Position numbers and translations under genes: made by a program | Assembly: GCF_004000925.1 (NCBI RefSeq) | Contig: NZ_BIME01000002.1 | Location: 372,001-436,000 of the forward strand | Length of the DNA stretch: 64,000 bases | Direction: 5' to 3' | Source: Paenibacillus illinoisensis NBRC 15959 | GTDB taxonomy: Bacteria; Bacillota; Bacilli; Paenibacillales; Paenibacillaceae | Shown here: piece by piece, positions 26,113-34,977 of the stretch | How positions within the stretch are numbered: the first letter of the stretch is position 1 | How the letters are laid out: the number at the start of each line of letters is the position of its first letter | Notes under the pieces: model-generated | The model's input: the letters and a program-made list of their open reading frames with translations, nothing else | Database searches by the model: none | What the model was told of the DNA's origin: nothing

Positions 26113-27007
26113 GGTCAAGACCCCTAACTTCGACATTTGCTAATTTTTCATAATACTGTACGATCCCGCCGTGATCGTTCATTAATTTCCCGTCAACTTT
26201 TAGGGCATGGAATATTTCCAACAGGTGACTGGAAAGGGGAAGAGGTACTCCAATCTCGTGAGCTGTATCCATGACATTCGTAATATCTTTCATATTGATC
26301 GCAATCGTGCCTCCCGGGGCAAAGTTTCTGTCCAGAATAAGCGGAACTTTGGCATCCAGAACAGCACTGCCTGCTAATCCGCCTCGGATTGCCTGATACA
26401 TTTTCTCAATATCGATGCCCGCTTTGGCAGCCAGGACAAGGGCTTCGGACATCGCAGCAATATTCAAGTTAACGATGATTTGGTTCGCGAGCTTCGCTGT
26501 AACTCCGCATCCGCTATCTCCAACTAGGGTGACAGCCGTTCCCATGTCAAACAATACGGACTTGGCTTGTTCGAATACGCTTTCTTTACCGCCCACCATA
26601 ATGGCTAATGTGCCATCAATGGCTTTAGGTTCTCCGCCGCTAACGGGTGCATCCAAAAAGCCGACGCCTTTTTTCGCTGCTTCTTCAGCAAGAGCAATAG
26701 AAACAGCAGGAGTGATGGAACTCATATCGATAATAATCGAGCCTTCTTTGGCTCCGGATAAAATGCCCTGTTCCCCCAAAACAACAGCTTGCACATGTTG
26801 GGATGCAGGGAGCATCGTGATGATGATTTCACAGTTTTCAGCGACTTCTCTAGGTGAGGAGGCTGCAGCTGCACCTGATTCTACCAATATTTGTACCGCT
26901 TCCTGATTCAGATCATTAACGGTTAGTTCGTGTCCTTTTTTTCTAAGGTTTAGAGCCATCGGTTTCCCCATGATGCCGAGTCCAATAAAGCCAACTTTTT
27001 TTGCCAT
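26099..27007 (-). CDS. GarR-like tartronate semialdehyde reductase / C4 aldonate dehydrogenase
   Basis: 302 aa beta-hydroxyacid dehydrogenase. The N-terminal NAD(P)-binding site is GFIGLGIMGKPMA, the substrate-binding block is DAPVSGGEPKA near residue 122 and the catalytic Lys is in GVTAKLANQ near 170. The family includes GarR (2-hydroxy-3-oxopropionate reductase), 3-hydroxyisobutyrate dehydrogenase and LtnD/DenD, which oxidise L-threonate or D-erythronate. The neighbouring kinase and GntP carrier favour the LtnD/DenD-like role, but GarR activity cannot be excluded. It is the first gene of the operon, preceded by AGGAGGAAAAC, and faces the GntR gene across the GTATAC array. Confidence 0.88.
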   Translation of the reverse strand: MAKKVGFIGLGIMGKPMALNLRKKGHELTVNDLNQEAVQILVESGAAAASSPREVAENCEIIITMLPASQHVQAVVLGEQGILSGAKEGSIIIDMSSITPAVSIALAEEAAKKGVGFLDAPVSGGEPKAIDGTLAIMVGGKESVFEQAKSVLFDMGTAVTLVGDSGCGVTAKLANQIIVNLNIAAMSEALVLAAKAGIDIEKMYQAIRGGLAGSAVLDAKVPLILDRNFAPGGTIAINMKDITNVMDTAHEIGVPLPLSSHLLEIFHALKVDGKLMNDHGGIVQYYEKLANVEVRGLDHENE

Positions 27008-27132
27008 GTTGTTTTCCTCCTAATAACTTTTCTAAGAAAGGCTTATATGCCTATGAATTGAGTTCTGTACACTGATTAGATTCAAACAACGTTGAAGTGA
27101 ACTTGAGTTTCTGAAAATAAAACGATTGATTC

Positions 27133-27146
27133 AGCAACCGCTTACA
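27133..27146 (-). promoter_or_regulatory. Candidate cre box before the C4-acid operon
   Basis: AGCAACCGCTTACA matches 12 of 14 positions of the TGWAANCGNTNWCA consensus as read on the plus strand. It lies ~125 bases before the dehydrogenase start. Two mismatches make this tentative. Confidence 0.3.
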
Positions 27147-27164
27147 TCGTTGTTTGCGTTTTCA

Positions 27165-27259
27165 TTGTATACTAAAAATTAAAAATTGTATACATTAAAA
27201 TATAAAATTGTATACATTAAAATATAAAATTGTATACAATTAATGAAATTACGTATACT
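27165..27259. promoter_or_regulatory. Array of five helically phased GTATAC operators
   Basis: GTATAC cores occur at 27167, 27188, 27210, 27232 and 27253, i.e. at intervals of 21, 22, 22 and 21 bases (two helical turns). Three carry the fuller TTGTATACAW form, and the middle part is a 22-bp direct repeat. TNGTATACNA-like palindromes are typical for FCD-subfamily GntR regulators. The array lies between the divergent C4-acid operon and the GntR gene, so it should serve both promoters. Confidence 0.85.
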
Positions 27260-27348
27260 TTTATTGCCTACCATCGTTTATTGGAATGATTTTATGAACA
27301 TAATTTGGTACTATATTTATGATGAGAAATGAAACTGAGGTGAAGTTA

Positions 27349-27972
27349 GTGCATGACCATAATAGCTCACGACCGGCGTATCATCAGTGTTACGAAATTC
27401 TCCGAGACAAGATCTTAAACGGTGAGCTTCCTAGCGGTACAAAGATCGTTGAAGAGAAACTAGCTGCAGAGCTTGGAGTTAGCAGAACGCCCATAAGGGA
27501 TTCCATACGAAAACTGGAGAACGAAGGATTAATTGTTCAAAAGAAAGTGGTTAAGCCAACGGAAAAGGACTTACGTAATTTGTTCAACGTTCGGATATTG
27601 TTGGAAGGGTATTCAGCTAAATGCGCGGCGAATTTCCTAAAAGACAACGAGATTGAGGACCTGTACAAGTATGTGGAAATCGGGAGATCGGGGACCAAGG
27701 ATGAGATTATGTCCGCGAATGAAAGCTTCCATAATGACATTGTAAAAGCGAGTAATAATCCGCTCATGATCGATATTATAGACCGGATGCAGGCTATTAT
27801 TTATCTGTTCAGGAAAACCGTTGTCATCTATAATCGTCCTCACCTGATTGATGAGCATGAAGAAATATATAATGCAATCAAGTCCAGAGACGGCGAGAAA
27901 GCCGAAGAGTTGATGAAAAAGCACCTGGAGAACGACCTGAACTTTTATCTCCATGTCATGAGCAATCAGTAA
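27349..27972 (+). CDS. GntR-family (FCD) transcriptional regulator of the C4-acid operon
   Basis: 207 aa. The winged helix covers residues ~10-75, with the typical block VEEKLAAELGVSRTPIRDSI and the wing ENEGLI. The FCD effector domain follows, all-helical, with likely metal/ligand residues in FHNDIVKASNN and a late His in KKHLENDL. FCD domains bind carboxylic acids, which fits control by a C4 sugar acid. I start it at GTG (MHDHNSS), 6 bases after GAGGTG; the two ATGs 27 and 30 bases upstream lack a site. It is divergent from the dehydrogenase-kinase-permease operon, and the GTATAC array between them is the probable target. Confidence 0.9.
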   Translation: MHDHNSSRPAYHQCYEILRDKILNGELPSGTKIVEEKLAAELGVSRTPIRDSIRKLENEGLIVQKKVVKPTEKDLRNLFNVRILLEGYSAKCAANFLKDNEIEDLYKYVEIGRSGTKDEIMSANESFHNDIVKASNNPLMIDIIDRMQAIIYLFRKTVVIYNRPHLIDEHEEIYNAIKSRDGEKAEELMKKHLENDLNFYLHVMSNQ

Positions 27973-28006
27973 GAGGCAAGAGGGCAAGAGGGTAAGAGGT
28001 ATAACG

Positions 28007-28045
28007 AAAACGCCGGTGACCTTAATAAAGGTTACCGGCGTTTTT
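28007..28045. terminator. Bidirectional terminator between GntR and the VOC gene
   Basis: Stem AAAACGCCGGTGACCTT / AAGGTTACCGGCGTTTTT, one mismatch, short loop, A/T tails on both sides, between two convergent genes. Confidence 0.88.
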
Positions 28046-28048
28046 CAA

Positions 28049-28450
28049 TTAGCGTTTCGGCATTTTGCTCTCATCCATGTAGAGCAGGTTCCACCGATGA
28101 CCGTCCAGGTCTGCAAATCCAGCACCATACATCCAGCCTTCATTTTCAGCTGGTTTGCCAAAGATGCTTCCTCCGGCAAATTCAACCTTCTGAATAAAAG
28201 CATCGACTTCTTCTCTGCTATCAGCACCAATAGAGAATATGACTTCTGCGCTATGGGAAGTATCTGCGATGGTTGAACCTGTGAATTTCTCAAACGCCGC
28301 ATCCGGGAACAGCAGAATGGTGGTTTGCCCGATGGTAAGCTTGGCTCTTTCGCTACCAACGCTCACCGCATGGAATCCAATCTCATTGAAAAAAGCAGTT
28401 GATTTCTCAACGTCTTTGACTGGCAGGTTAATCCAGATCTCCTGTGACAT
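28049..28450 (-). CDS. VOC (glyoxalase/bleomycin resistance-like) family protein
   Basis: 133 aa with the two beta-alpha-beta-beta-beta modules of the vicinal oxygen chelate fold. N-terminal INLPVKDVEKSTAFFNEIGF and C-terminal FADLDGHRWNLLYMD are typical. The subgroup resembles the YaeR/PhnB-like proteins of unknown substrate. It starts at ATG after AGGAGGCTACAGCC and is a single-gene unit. No function beyond the fold can be given. Confidence 0.82.
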   Translation of the reverse strand: MSQEIWINLPVKDVEKSTAFFNEIGFHAVSVGSERAKLTIGQTTILLFPDAAFEKFTGSTIADTSHSAEVIFSIGADSREEVDAFIQKVEFAGGSIFGKPAENEGWMYGAGFADLDGHRWNLLYMDESKMPKR

Positions 28451-28901
28451 GGCTGTAGCCTCCTGGTATATATTTCGAACTATACTTACTATACCCTACT
28501 GCAGCTTCCCAAGACAGCATGAATTGGAAGACTGTGGTAAAGTAAGGAGGGACCGGACCTTCATCAATATTTGCCTGTTGTGATTACTGTGTTAATTTAC
28601 TCGTATTTTAGTCAAAAAAAGAGAAGAAATGTTCTGGAAAAAATCTCGTTCACTTGCATTCGGATTATCATTGCAATAACAAGCTGTATTTTTTCACTTA
28701 TCGTATTATTAGTGACTCAGCAACATTTCATGAGAGCAGCTGGCTAACAATTGGTTGCTTTTTGATATGTTCTTTGCAAGATACCTGGAGGGAAGGTCAA
28801 GAGCGTGGCTTGCTGCATGCCTTATTATTTCCTTTACTTAGGTTAGGATCAAGGCGTATAATCCGTTCTGACATCAGAGAGAGAAGAGGAGAATTGGATT
28901 C
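28451..28901. other. Intergenic region with weak coding signals before rarD
   Basis: The stretch carries the possible 58-codon membrane ORF at 28571-28747 and, near the rarD start, a plausible -10 (TATAAT at 28858-28863) with a weak TTACTT -35 at 17 bases. I see no riboswitch or T-box consensus. Confidence 0.4.
28571..28747 (+). CDS. Possible 58-aa two-helix membrane protein or gene remnant
   Basis: An open frame from a TTG reads a short hydrophobic start (VVITVLIYSYF), a basic loop SQKKRRN and a longer hydrophobic helix (about residues 29-50), ending in HFMRAAG. Two helices with a positive loop look like a real small membrane protein, but no ribosome binding site lies at a suitable distance (AAGGAGGG is ~20 bases upstream), so it may be a remnant. 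Confidence 0.3.
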   Translation: MPVVITVLIYSYFSQKKRRNVLEKISFTCIRIIIAITSCIFSLIVLLVTQQHFMRAAG

Positions 28902-29780
28902 ATGAACAACGGGTTAGTCAACGCTATAATTGCTTATATCATGTGGGGGGTTCTCCCACTCTATTGGAAATTGTTCAACGATGTGCCAGCAGGCGAGATT
29001 CTGTCCCACCGTGTCGTCTGGTCGTTTGTCTTCATGGGTATTCTCGTGGCTGTCCAGCGCCGCTGGGGTGATATGAAGCGGATTGCTGCTAATCGGTCAC
29101 AGCTGCTATCGCTCGCCACAAGTGGACTGTTGATTGCAGTGAATTGGCTTATTTTCATCTGGGCGGTCAACAATGGGCACGTTGTTGAGACAAGTCTTGG
29201 TTACTACTTGAACCCACTGCTAAACGTACTGCTAGCCGTTGTTTTCCTTCATGAGAAGCCTAACCGCGGCCAGTGGCTCGCCATTGCTATCGCTGGTGCC
29301 GCGGTGCTCATTATCGCCATCGACTATGGTCGTTTTCCATGGGTCGCGATCTCGCTGGCTGCATCGTTTGGCTTGTATGGACTTGCGAAGAAAAAAACGG
29401 TGCAAGACGCTTCTGTAGGCTTGTTGTCGGAGACGGCTGTAGTGCTGCCCATCGCGCTAGGCTACTGGATCTATTTGGCGGTCGTAGGAGAATCGACTGC
29501 ATGGACGCTGTCTTCGTCTATGTTCATAGGCCTGCTTCTTTCTGGCGTGGTAACGGCGCTGCCGCTGTTATTTTTTGCGCGTGCTGCTGCACGGATGTCG
29601 CTGTCCACACTCGGATTCGTACAATACATCGGGCCAACCATCATGCTGTTCCTAAGCATATTTGTATTTAAGGAATCCGTATCGCCGGTTCTCCTTGTTG
29701 GGTTTGCGTTGATCTGGACTTCACTGATCGTATATGCGATATCGTCCGTACGTGGCACGAAACTCGCGAAAGCGAGCTGA
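28902..29780 (+). CDS. rarD: EamA-family transporter RarD
   Basis: 292 aa with ten predicted membrane segments in two EamA (drug/metabolite transporter) repeats. N-terminal IMWGVLPLYWKLF, LLIAVNWLIFIWAVNNGHVV, ETSLGYYLNPLLNVLL and C-terminal LGFVQYIGPTIMLFLSIFVF are signature blocks of RarD proteins. RarD was named from chloramphenicol-sensitivity work in Pseudomonas, but its natural substrate is not settled. AGAGGAGAATTGG precedes the ATG. It is monocistronic with its own terminator. Confidence 0.9.
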   Translation: MNNGLVNAIIAYIMWGVLPLYWKLFNDVPAGEILSHRVVWSFVFMGILVAVQRRWGDMKRIAANRSQLLSLATSGLLIAVNWLIFIWAVNNGHVVETSLGYYLNPLLNVLLAVVFLHEKPNRGQWLAIAIAGAAVLIIAIDYGRFPWVAISLAASFGLYGLAKKKTVQDASVGLLSETAVVLPIALGYWIYLAVVGESTAWTLSSSMFIGLLLSGVVTALPLLFFARAAARMSLSTLGFVQYIGPTIMLFLSIFVFKESVSPVLLVGFALIWTSLIVYAISSVRGTKLAKAS

Positions 29781-29809
29781 CGGCAGGGGAGATTTGGTTT
29801 TGTCATCAT

Positions 29810-29845
29810 GGCCATTTCCGTCCAATGGATGGAAGTGGCCTTTTT
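29810..29845 (+). terminator. Rho-independent terminator of rarD
   Basis: GGCCATTTCC / GGAAGTGGCC stem extended by TCC/GGA, then TTTTT. Confidence 0.87.
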
Positions 29846-30119
29846 CTGTTTATTTCCTTTATGCGGCAGGATCCTTCATAATTATTAGGATAATTTCAAC
29901 TTCAATTGAATGACGGGGAAGTTGCCCTTGAAAAAACACACTGATTTTTTGAGAGAGTCGTCACTACACAATTGTGGACGTCAAAATATTAACTTTAATC
30001 CACACTAATTTGGTCTGAATGATTGATATTATGTTCGATAGAAGATATACTTCTGTTAATTACGTTAATCATCAGTGAGTAACAAGAAAGTGAAACTTAC
30101 ATACATAGGAGGGAAACAT
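29846..30119. other. Upstream region of the hydantoinase operon regulator
   Basis: AT-rich; contains the 10-bp palindrome CACAATTGTG (29967-29976), a possible regulator site, and the ribosome binding site AGGAGGG just before 30120. No gene seen. Confidence 0.4.
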
Positions 30120-30872
30120 GTGGCTCCAGAGTTATATGAATTGGAATTGGAGTACGACCTGCTGAAGCAACTTCAGGATGCAACTGCTCCAATCGGTGCA
30201 AGTACGCTCGTTCATACGTTAGGCAAAAAATACGGATTAAGCCAGGCAACGATAGGCAGACGGCTAATGGAAATGGACGTTGAAGGATATACGACTCTGG
30301 AAGGCAGGAAAGGTCGTATTTTGACCGAAGCGGGTTCAGAACGGCTGAAGTTAATTGAACGGGAGCTGCAGCAGAAAAATGCTAACTCACGCCTGATGCA
30401 GACGCTGAACCATTCTGGGGAAAAGGCGCTTCTTGACATTCTTGTTGCACGAAAAGCGCTTGAACGGGAGATTGCTTCGTTGGCAGCAGAACATGCCACA
30501 AAAGAATATATCCATCTGCTCGAACAATCCATTAAGGAGCAGCATCGGAAATTGGAGCAAAATATCATACCTTATGAGGAAGATCGGGAATTCCACCGGT
30601 TGCTCGCCTTTGCCGCCCAGAACCAATTTTTGCGCCATGCCGTGGAATTGGTATGGGACACCAGCAGAGACTTTCTGGAGACTGCGTATATTCGGCGCAC
30701 TGTTGGGAGTGAATTGGTGGTGGATCATCGTCAGATCCTGGATGCCATCATATCACGGTCCCCGGAAGATGCCGAAGCGGCCATGGTCAATCATATCAAT
30801 CAGATGATCGAAGATGTCAAACGTTATTTTGCTATAAAAAACCAGATATTAAACATCGAGGAAGCGCGTTGA
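30120..30872 (+). CDS. FCD-domain regulator with atypical N-terminal winged helix
   Basis: 250 aa. Residues ~10-75 form a winged helix of the NrpR/MarR-like sort (DLLKQL...GLSQATIGRRLMEMD...GRILTEAG) rather than the classic GntR module. Residues ~100-240 are an FCD ligand-binding domain (LVARKALEREIASLAAEHA, EDREFHRLLAFAAQN, VVDHRQILDAI) with the expected Asp and His metal/carboxylate ligands. The start is a GTG 6 bases after AGGAGGG; an upstream in-frame GTG at 30075 lacks such a site. It precedes hyuA by 16 bases, so it is probably co-transcribed and regulates the catabolic operon, responding to an organic-acid or amino-acid intermediate. Confidence 0.82.
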   Translation: MAPELYELELEYDLLKQLQDATAPIGASTLVHTLGKKYGLSQATIGRRLMEMDVEGYTTLEGRKGRILTEAGSERLKLIERELQQKNANSRLMQTLNHSGEKALLDILVARKALEREIASLAAEHATKEYIHLLEQSIKEQHRKLEQNIIPYEEDREFHRLLAFAAQNQFLRHAVELVWDTSRDFLETAYIRRTVGSELVVDHRQILDAIISRSPEDAEAAMVNHINQMIEDVKRYFAIKNQILNIEEAR

Positions 30873-30888
30873 AAAAGGAGATGAACTT

Positions 30889-32934
30889 GTGGACAAAAAC
30901 TATCGCTTGGGTATCGACATCGGAGGCACGTTCACGGACGCACTGGTGACGGATCGGCAAGGCAGGATGGTGGCTGCACTGAAGACGCCATCTATCGCAG
31001 AAGCGCCAGAACGGGCTATTTTTAATGCATTGGATCAGCTTCAGGAACAAGGTGTGGACATTGGCGATATCGATTTGTTTGTGCATGGCACGACGCTAGG
31101 TGTGAACACGTTGATCGAACGGAATGGAGCTGTAACCGGACTGATCGTAACCCAGGGCTTTCGGGACATTCTCGAAATTCGAAGACTTCGCCTAGAGGAT
31201 ACGACGAACCTGTACGGTGATAAAACGGAGGCGCTCGTACCGAGATATCTCGTCAAAGAAATTGAAGAACGGGCGCTAGCTAGTGGAGACATACTGCAAC
31301 CACTTAACAAAGATCAGCTGATGCAGGCGGTTGATGAATTGGTGGACGAAGGCATTACCGCACTGGCGATCAGCTTTATGCACTCTTACGCTAACCCTGC
31401 TCATGAGAAGGAAGCAGAAGAGATGATCAGGGAACGGCATCCGCAGTTGTTCATTTGCCGCAGTAGTGCCATCTGGCCGCAGCAGCGTGAATTCGAGCGG
31501 ACACTTGCAACGGCCATGAATGCATATGTGGGAGAACGCATGGGTTCGTACTTTGTCAGGCTGCAGGAAGGCATTCATCAGTACGGTTTAAAAGCAAATC
31601 TGCTCTCCACGATGTCCAACGGTGGCATTATGACAGCGGCAAGTGCTGCGAGTGAACCTGTTCGCACCCTGCTCTCGGGTCCTGCTTCAGGTGTCATCGC
31701 AGCGACGCATATTGCCCGGAAGGCCGGCATTGATCAGGTGATCACGTTCGACATGGGCGGTACAAGTGTGGATGTGGCTTTAATTGACAAGGAGCCAGCG
31801 TATTCCATGGAAAACAAAGTCGGTGATTTTCCGGTCATTTTGCCGGCAGTTGACGTTACGGCGATTGGCGCAGGAGGTGGATCGGTTGCATGGCTGGACA
31901 GCGTCGGTGTGCTCAAGGTTGGTCCACGCAGCGCCGGCGCCTATCCGGGACCTGCGTGTTACGGCCGAGGTGGCGAGGAACCGACAACGACGGATGCTTA
32001 CCTGCAGCTTGGCATTTTGCAGGCAGATCGTTTCCTTGGTGGTCAGATGAAACTCCATCCAGAGCTCGCAGAACGTGCACTGAACACGGTCGGCACGAAG
32101 CTGGGACTTGACGCATCACAGACCGCACAAGCGATTCTGGATGTGGCCACAGCGAACATGTACGCCCAATTTTCGCCTCTAATGGCTCGTAAGGGTGTTG
32201 ATCCGCGTGATTTCACACTGCTGGCCTACGGAGGAGCGGGACCAATGCATGCGTTTCTGATGGCCAGGGAAGTCGGGATCCGGCGTGTACTTGTGCCACC
32301 TGCTCCTGGAACACTTTGTGCCATGGGTTGCACGGTGGCAAATCTCCGAAACGACTTTGTCCTATCGCTGCACAAGAGCAGCCATGCATTAGACAGTGGA
32401 GAATTGGCTTCCTATTATGCAGATCTGGAGCAGCAGGGGCGAAGCTGGGTAGAGGAAGAGGCTCGGGGCAGTGTTGAACTCGAGAGCGTCTACTGTCTCT
32501 ATAGTGCCGATATGCGATACGAAGGACAGGCCTTTGATCTGGAGATTGCCCTAACGCAGGAGGAGATTGCCAATCCTGAACAGGCCAAAGAGAAGTTCCA
32601 TGCGTTCTATCATAATGTGTTCGGAATCAGCCAGCCGGAATCCGAAGTGATGTTCATCAGCCTGCGGGCGACAATTGTCGGCATCGTACCAAGCCATGGA
32701 AGCGTGGATTCGTATGCCCAAGTCAGTCATGGCGGGGGAGCAGAGGAACGAACGATAACGTTCGATCATGCGCGGGGAACGGCGAAAGTGCTAACTAGAG
32801 AACAGATCCCGTTGGAAGCAAGTATTCCGGGCCCGGTCATTGTGGAGGAATACGATACGACCATTTTTGTTCCTCCAGGTTATAACGTAAGAAGGGATGC
32901 GCACGGCAATCTGATCGGGGAGGCGACGGAATGA
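30889..32934 (+). CDS. hyuA: Hydantoinase/oxoprolinase family, subunit A (HyuA-like)
   Basis: 681 aa. ATP-dependent ring-opening amidohydrolase subunit of the ASKHA fold. The N-terminal phosphate loop is LGIDIGGTFTDAL, the second is FDMGGTSVDVALI near residue 285, and the adenosine region is LLAYGGAGPMHAF near 445. With subunit B it hydrolyses N-methylhydantoin, 5-oxoproline or acetone-like substrates (carboxylases share the fold); the two-subunit ~680 plus ~660 aa layout fits N-methylhydantoinase or oxoprolinase best. The GTG start lies 8 bases after AAAGGAG. The gene overlaps hyuB by ATGA, showing translational coupling. The true substrate is unknown. Confidence 0.9.
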   Translation: MDKNYRLGIDIGGTFTDALVTDRQGRMVAALKTPSIAEAPERAIFNALDQLQEQGVDIGDIDLFVHGTTLGVNTLIERNGAVTGLIVTQGFRDILEIRRLRLEDTTNLYGDKTEALVPRYLVKEIEERALASGDILQPLNKDQLMQAVDELVDEGITALAISFMHSYANPAHEKEAEEMIRERHPQLFICRSSAIWPQQREFERTLATAMNAYVGERMGSYFVRLQEGIHQYGLKANLLSTMSNGGIMTAASAASEPVRTLLSGPASGVIAATHIARKAGIDQVITFDMGGTSVDVALIDKEPAYSMENKVGDFPVILPAVDVTAIGAGGGSVAWLDSVGVLKVGPRSAGAYPGPACYGRGGEEPTTTDAYLQLGILQADRFLGGQMKLHPELAERALNTVGTKLGLDASQTAQAILDVATANMYAQFSPLMARKGVDPRDFTLLAYGGAGPMHAFLMAREVGIRRVLVPPAPGTLCAMGCTVANLRNDFVLSLHKSSHALDSGELASYYADLEQQGRSWVEEEARGSVELESVYCLYSADMRYEGQAFDLEIALTQEEIANPEQAKEKFHAFYHNVFGISQPESEVMFISLRATIVGIVPSHGSVDSYAQVSHGGGAEERTITFDHARGTAKVLTREQIPLEASIPGPVIVEEYDTTIFVPPGYNVRRDAHGNLIGEATE

Positions 32935-34919
32935 TCGCGGACAAGGTGTTTCTGGAAATTTTCAACAATCGAATCCAAGCGGCAGTCGAAGAGATGGCAA
33001 ACGTCGTTCTGCGAACGGGATTTACCGCTTTTGTCAAAGAGACCGGTGATTTCGGTACTTATCTGTTGTCTCCTTCCGGAGAGACGTTTGGTTCACCGCT
33101 GGAAACAGGGTATAACCTTTCGCTCGGTATTCCAGCAGAAGCAACGATACGCAGCATTGAGGATTGGCAGGAAGGGGACTTGGTTATCTGCAATGATCCT
33201 TATGCGACCAAAGGCATGGTAACCCATCTTCCAGACATTCATCTCATTAAGCCCTACTTCCACGAGGGGCGCATCATTGCCTATGGGATGTGTTTCGTTC
33301 ACTCGTCCGATGTTGGCGGTAAGGTACCTGGAAGTGTCTCTCCAAGTGCATACGATATTCATATGGAAGGCATACGCATCGCCCCAGTCAAGTTATATGA
33401 AGCAGGCGTGTTAAACGAGCAGGTAATGCGAATGTTTCTGGATAACAGCCGGATTCCAGAGCAAAACCTTGGGGATCTCAAAGCGCTGATGGCAGCCTTG
33501 AATCGGGGTGAACAGCGACTTGCCGAACTGATCGCGCGTTATGGCGTGGAACGGATTGAGCAGGGCATCGAGCAATTGCTCGAATATGCCGAAATGAAGG
33601 CTCGAGCCATCGTTCGTGAAATTCCGGATGGAGCTTACGATTTCTGGGATTATCTCGAAAAGGGACCCGGAGGCTATCCAATCCGTTTACGATGCAAAAT
33701 GACAATCGAAGATAGCAACATTCATCTTGATTTCAGCGGTACCGACCCTCAGGTCCGGGCTTCGTTTAATATCCCGACGCATAATCAGCAAGGCCACTAC
33801 ATGCTAGTACCTGCGTTGATTCGCTATTTCCGCACCCTGGACCCGACAATTCCATGGAACTCCGGCATGATCCGTATGGTGAGCAATTACGCGCCACCAG
33901 CCTCGGTGTTGAATCCGGAACCGATGGCCGCTGTCGGCGCACGAGCAGCCACGTTTATCCGTCTGATGGACGTGATCACGGGTGCTCTTAGCAAAGCCGA
34001 GGCCAGTAAAGTGCCTGCTGCCGGAGCGGGACAAGCCTGTATCGTCATGATGGCGATGACGGATGCAAATGACGGAAAGAAAAAGGTTGGGGTCATCCAG
34101 CCGATCTGTGGTGGTTCCGGAGCAAGACCGATGAAAGACGGCATTGACGGTATGGATTTCGCCGTTGGTCATCTGCGCAACATTCCGGCAGAAACGGTGG
34201 AGGCCGAGATGCCGGTTCTCATTGAGCATTACGGGCTTCGCGAAGACTCCGCGGGCGCCGGGGAATACCGCGGCGGAAGCGGGATCGCCTTGCGGGTTAG
34301 AATCGTCACACCAGACACGGTCATGACGGCACGCAACATGGAGCGCATGGAATTTCACCCTTGGGGCCGAATGGGCGGTGATGTTGGAACGCATGGAGAG
34401 GCTATTCTGAATGAGGGGCTTCTCGATGAGAGAGACCTTGGCCGAATTGACGAACTGCTGCTGCAACCCGGCGATACGGTGACCTTCCTGTCCCAAGGAG
34501 GAGGAGGATATGGAGATCCGTTAAACCGAAATGTCCAGTCTGTGCTCGCAGACGTTCGAAGCGGTTTGCTTTCCATTGCAAAAGCACGTGAACTTTATGG
34601 CGTCGTGGTGAAGGGCACGAATATTGACGAGTCCGAAACGCAATCACTGCGGGCGACTATGCAGATTAATGTGGAAGATTTCAGTTATGGTCCAACCAGA
34701 GACCAATTCGAAGCCATCTGGAGCGATGAGATGCAGCTGACGTTGGGACAAGCGTTAAAGGAATATCCGCTTGCTCTTCGGGATTACCTGAAGCGCCGTA
34801 CGATGGATATTTTGGAACAAAGGCATGCCGATGGACTGTCCGTGACAACAGAGGAAATTGCGTCCACCGTGAGCGGATTAAGGAACAACATCGGACTGCA
34901 TGGAGCCGGTCGTACGTAA
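32931..34919 (+). CDS. hyuB: Hydantoinase/oxoprolinase family, subunit B (HyuB-like)
   Basis: 662 aa, overlapping hyuA by 4 bases. Family blocks: VFLEIFNNRIQAAVEEMANV at the start, DLVICNDPYATKGMVTHLPDI near residue 85 (with the metal-binding NDP and H), HSSDVGG near 125, GGYGDPLNR near 530. It forms the catalytic complex with HyuA. The C-terminal ~100 residues (after GVVV) are longer than in many HyuB proteins, which end soon after the GGGGYGDP motif. It lies inside the operon, ahead of the polyamine-type ABC importer genes. Confidence 0.9.
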   Translation: MIADKVFLEIFNNRIQAAVEEMANVVLRTGFTAFVKETGDFGTYLLSPSGETFGSPLETGYNLSLGIPAEATIRSIEDWQEGDLVICNDPYATKGMVTHLPDIHLIKPYFHEGRIIAYGMCFVHSSDVGGKVPGSVSPSAYDIHMEGIRIAPVKLYEAGVLNEQVMRMFLDNSRIPEQNLGDLKALMAALNRGEQRLAELIARYGVERIEQGIEQLLEYAEMKARAIVREIPDGAYDFWDYLEKGPGGYPIRLRCKMTIEDSNIHLDFSGTDPQVRASFNIPTHNQQGHYMLVPALIRYFRTLDPTIPWNSGMIRMVSNYAPPASVLNPEPMAAVGARAATFIRLMDVITGALSKAEASKVPAAGAGQACIVMMAMTDANDGKKKVGVIQPICGGSGARPMKDGIDGMDFAVGHLRNIPAETVEAEMPVLIEHYGLREDSAGAGEYRGGSGIALRVRIVTPDTVMTARNMERMEFHPWGRMGGDVGTHGEAILNEGLLDERDLGRIDELLLQPGDTVTFLSQGGGGYGDPLNRNVQSVLADVRSGLLSIAKARELYGVVVKGTNIDESETQSLRATMQINVEDFSYGPTRDQFEAIWSDEMQLTLGQALKEYPLALRDYLKRRTMDILEQRHADGLSVTTEEIASTVSGLRNNIGLHGAGRT

Positions 34920-34977
34920 GCCTGCAAATGTGAAGGTGTATGAATATTAAACCAACTAATCTTATGGGGGAATTCAC

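Noticed and set aside
28761..28900. Possible T-box or other riboswitch upstream of rarD
   Set aside because: I could not find the T-box consensus, an anti-terminator or a terminator hairpin between the candidate promoter and the start codon.
28654..28905. 83-codon plus-strand frame before rarD
   Set aside because: No ribosome binding site, low-complexity translation, and it overlaps the probable rarD promoter.
33804..34496. 230-codon minus-strand frame within hyuB
   Set aside because: Antisense shadow of a well-conserved gene, no ribosome binding site or known domain.
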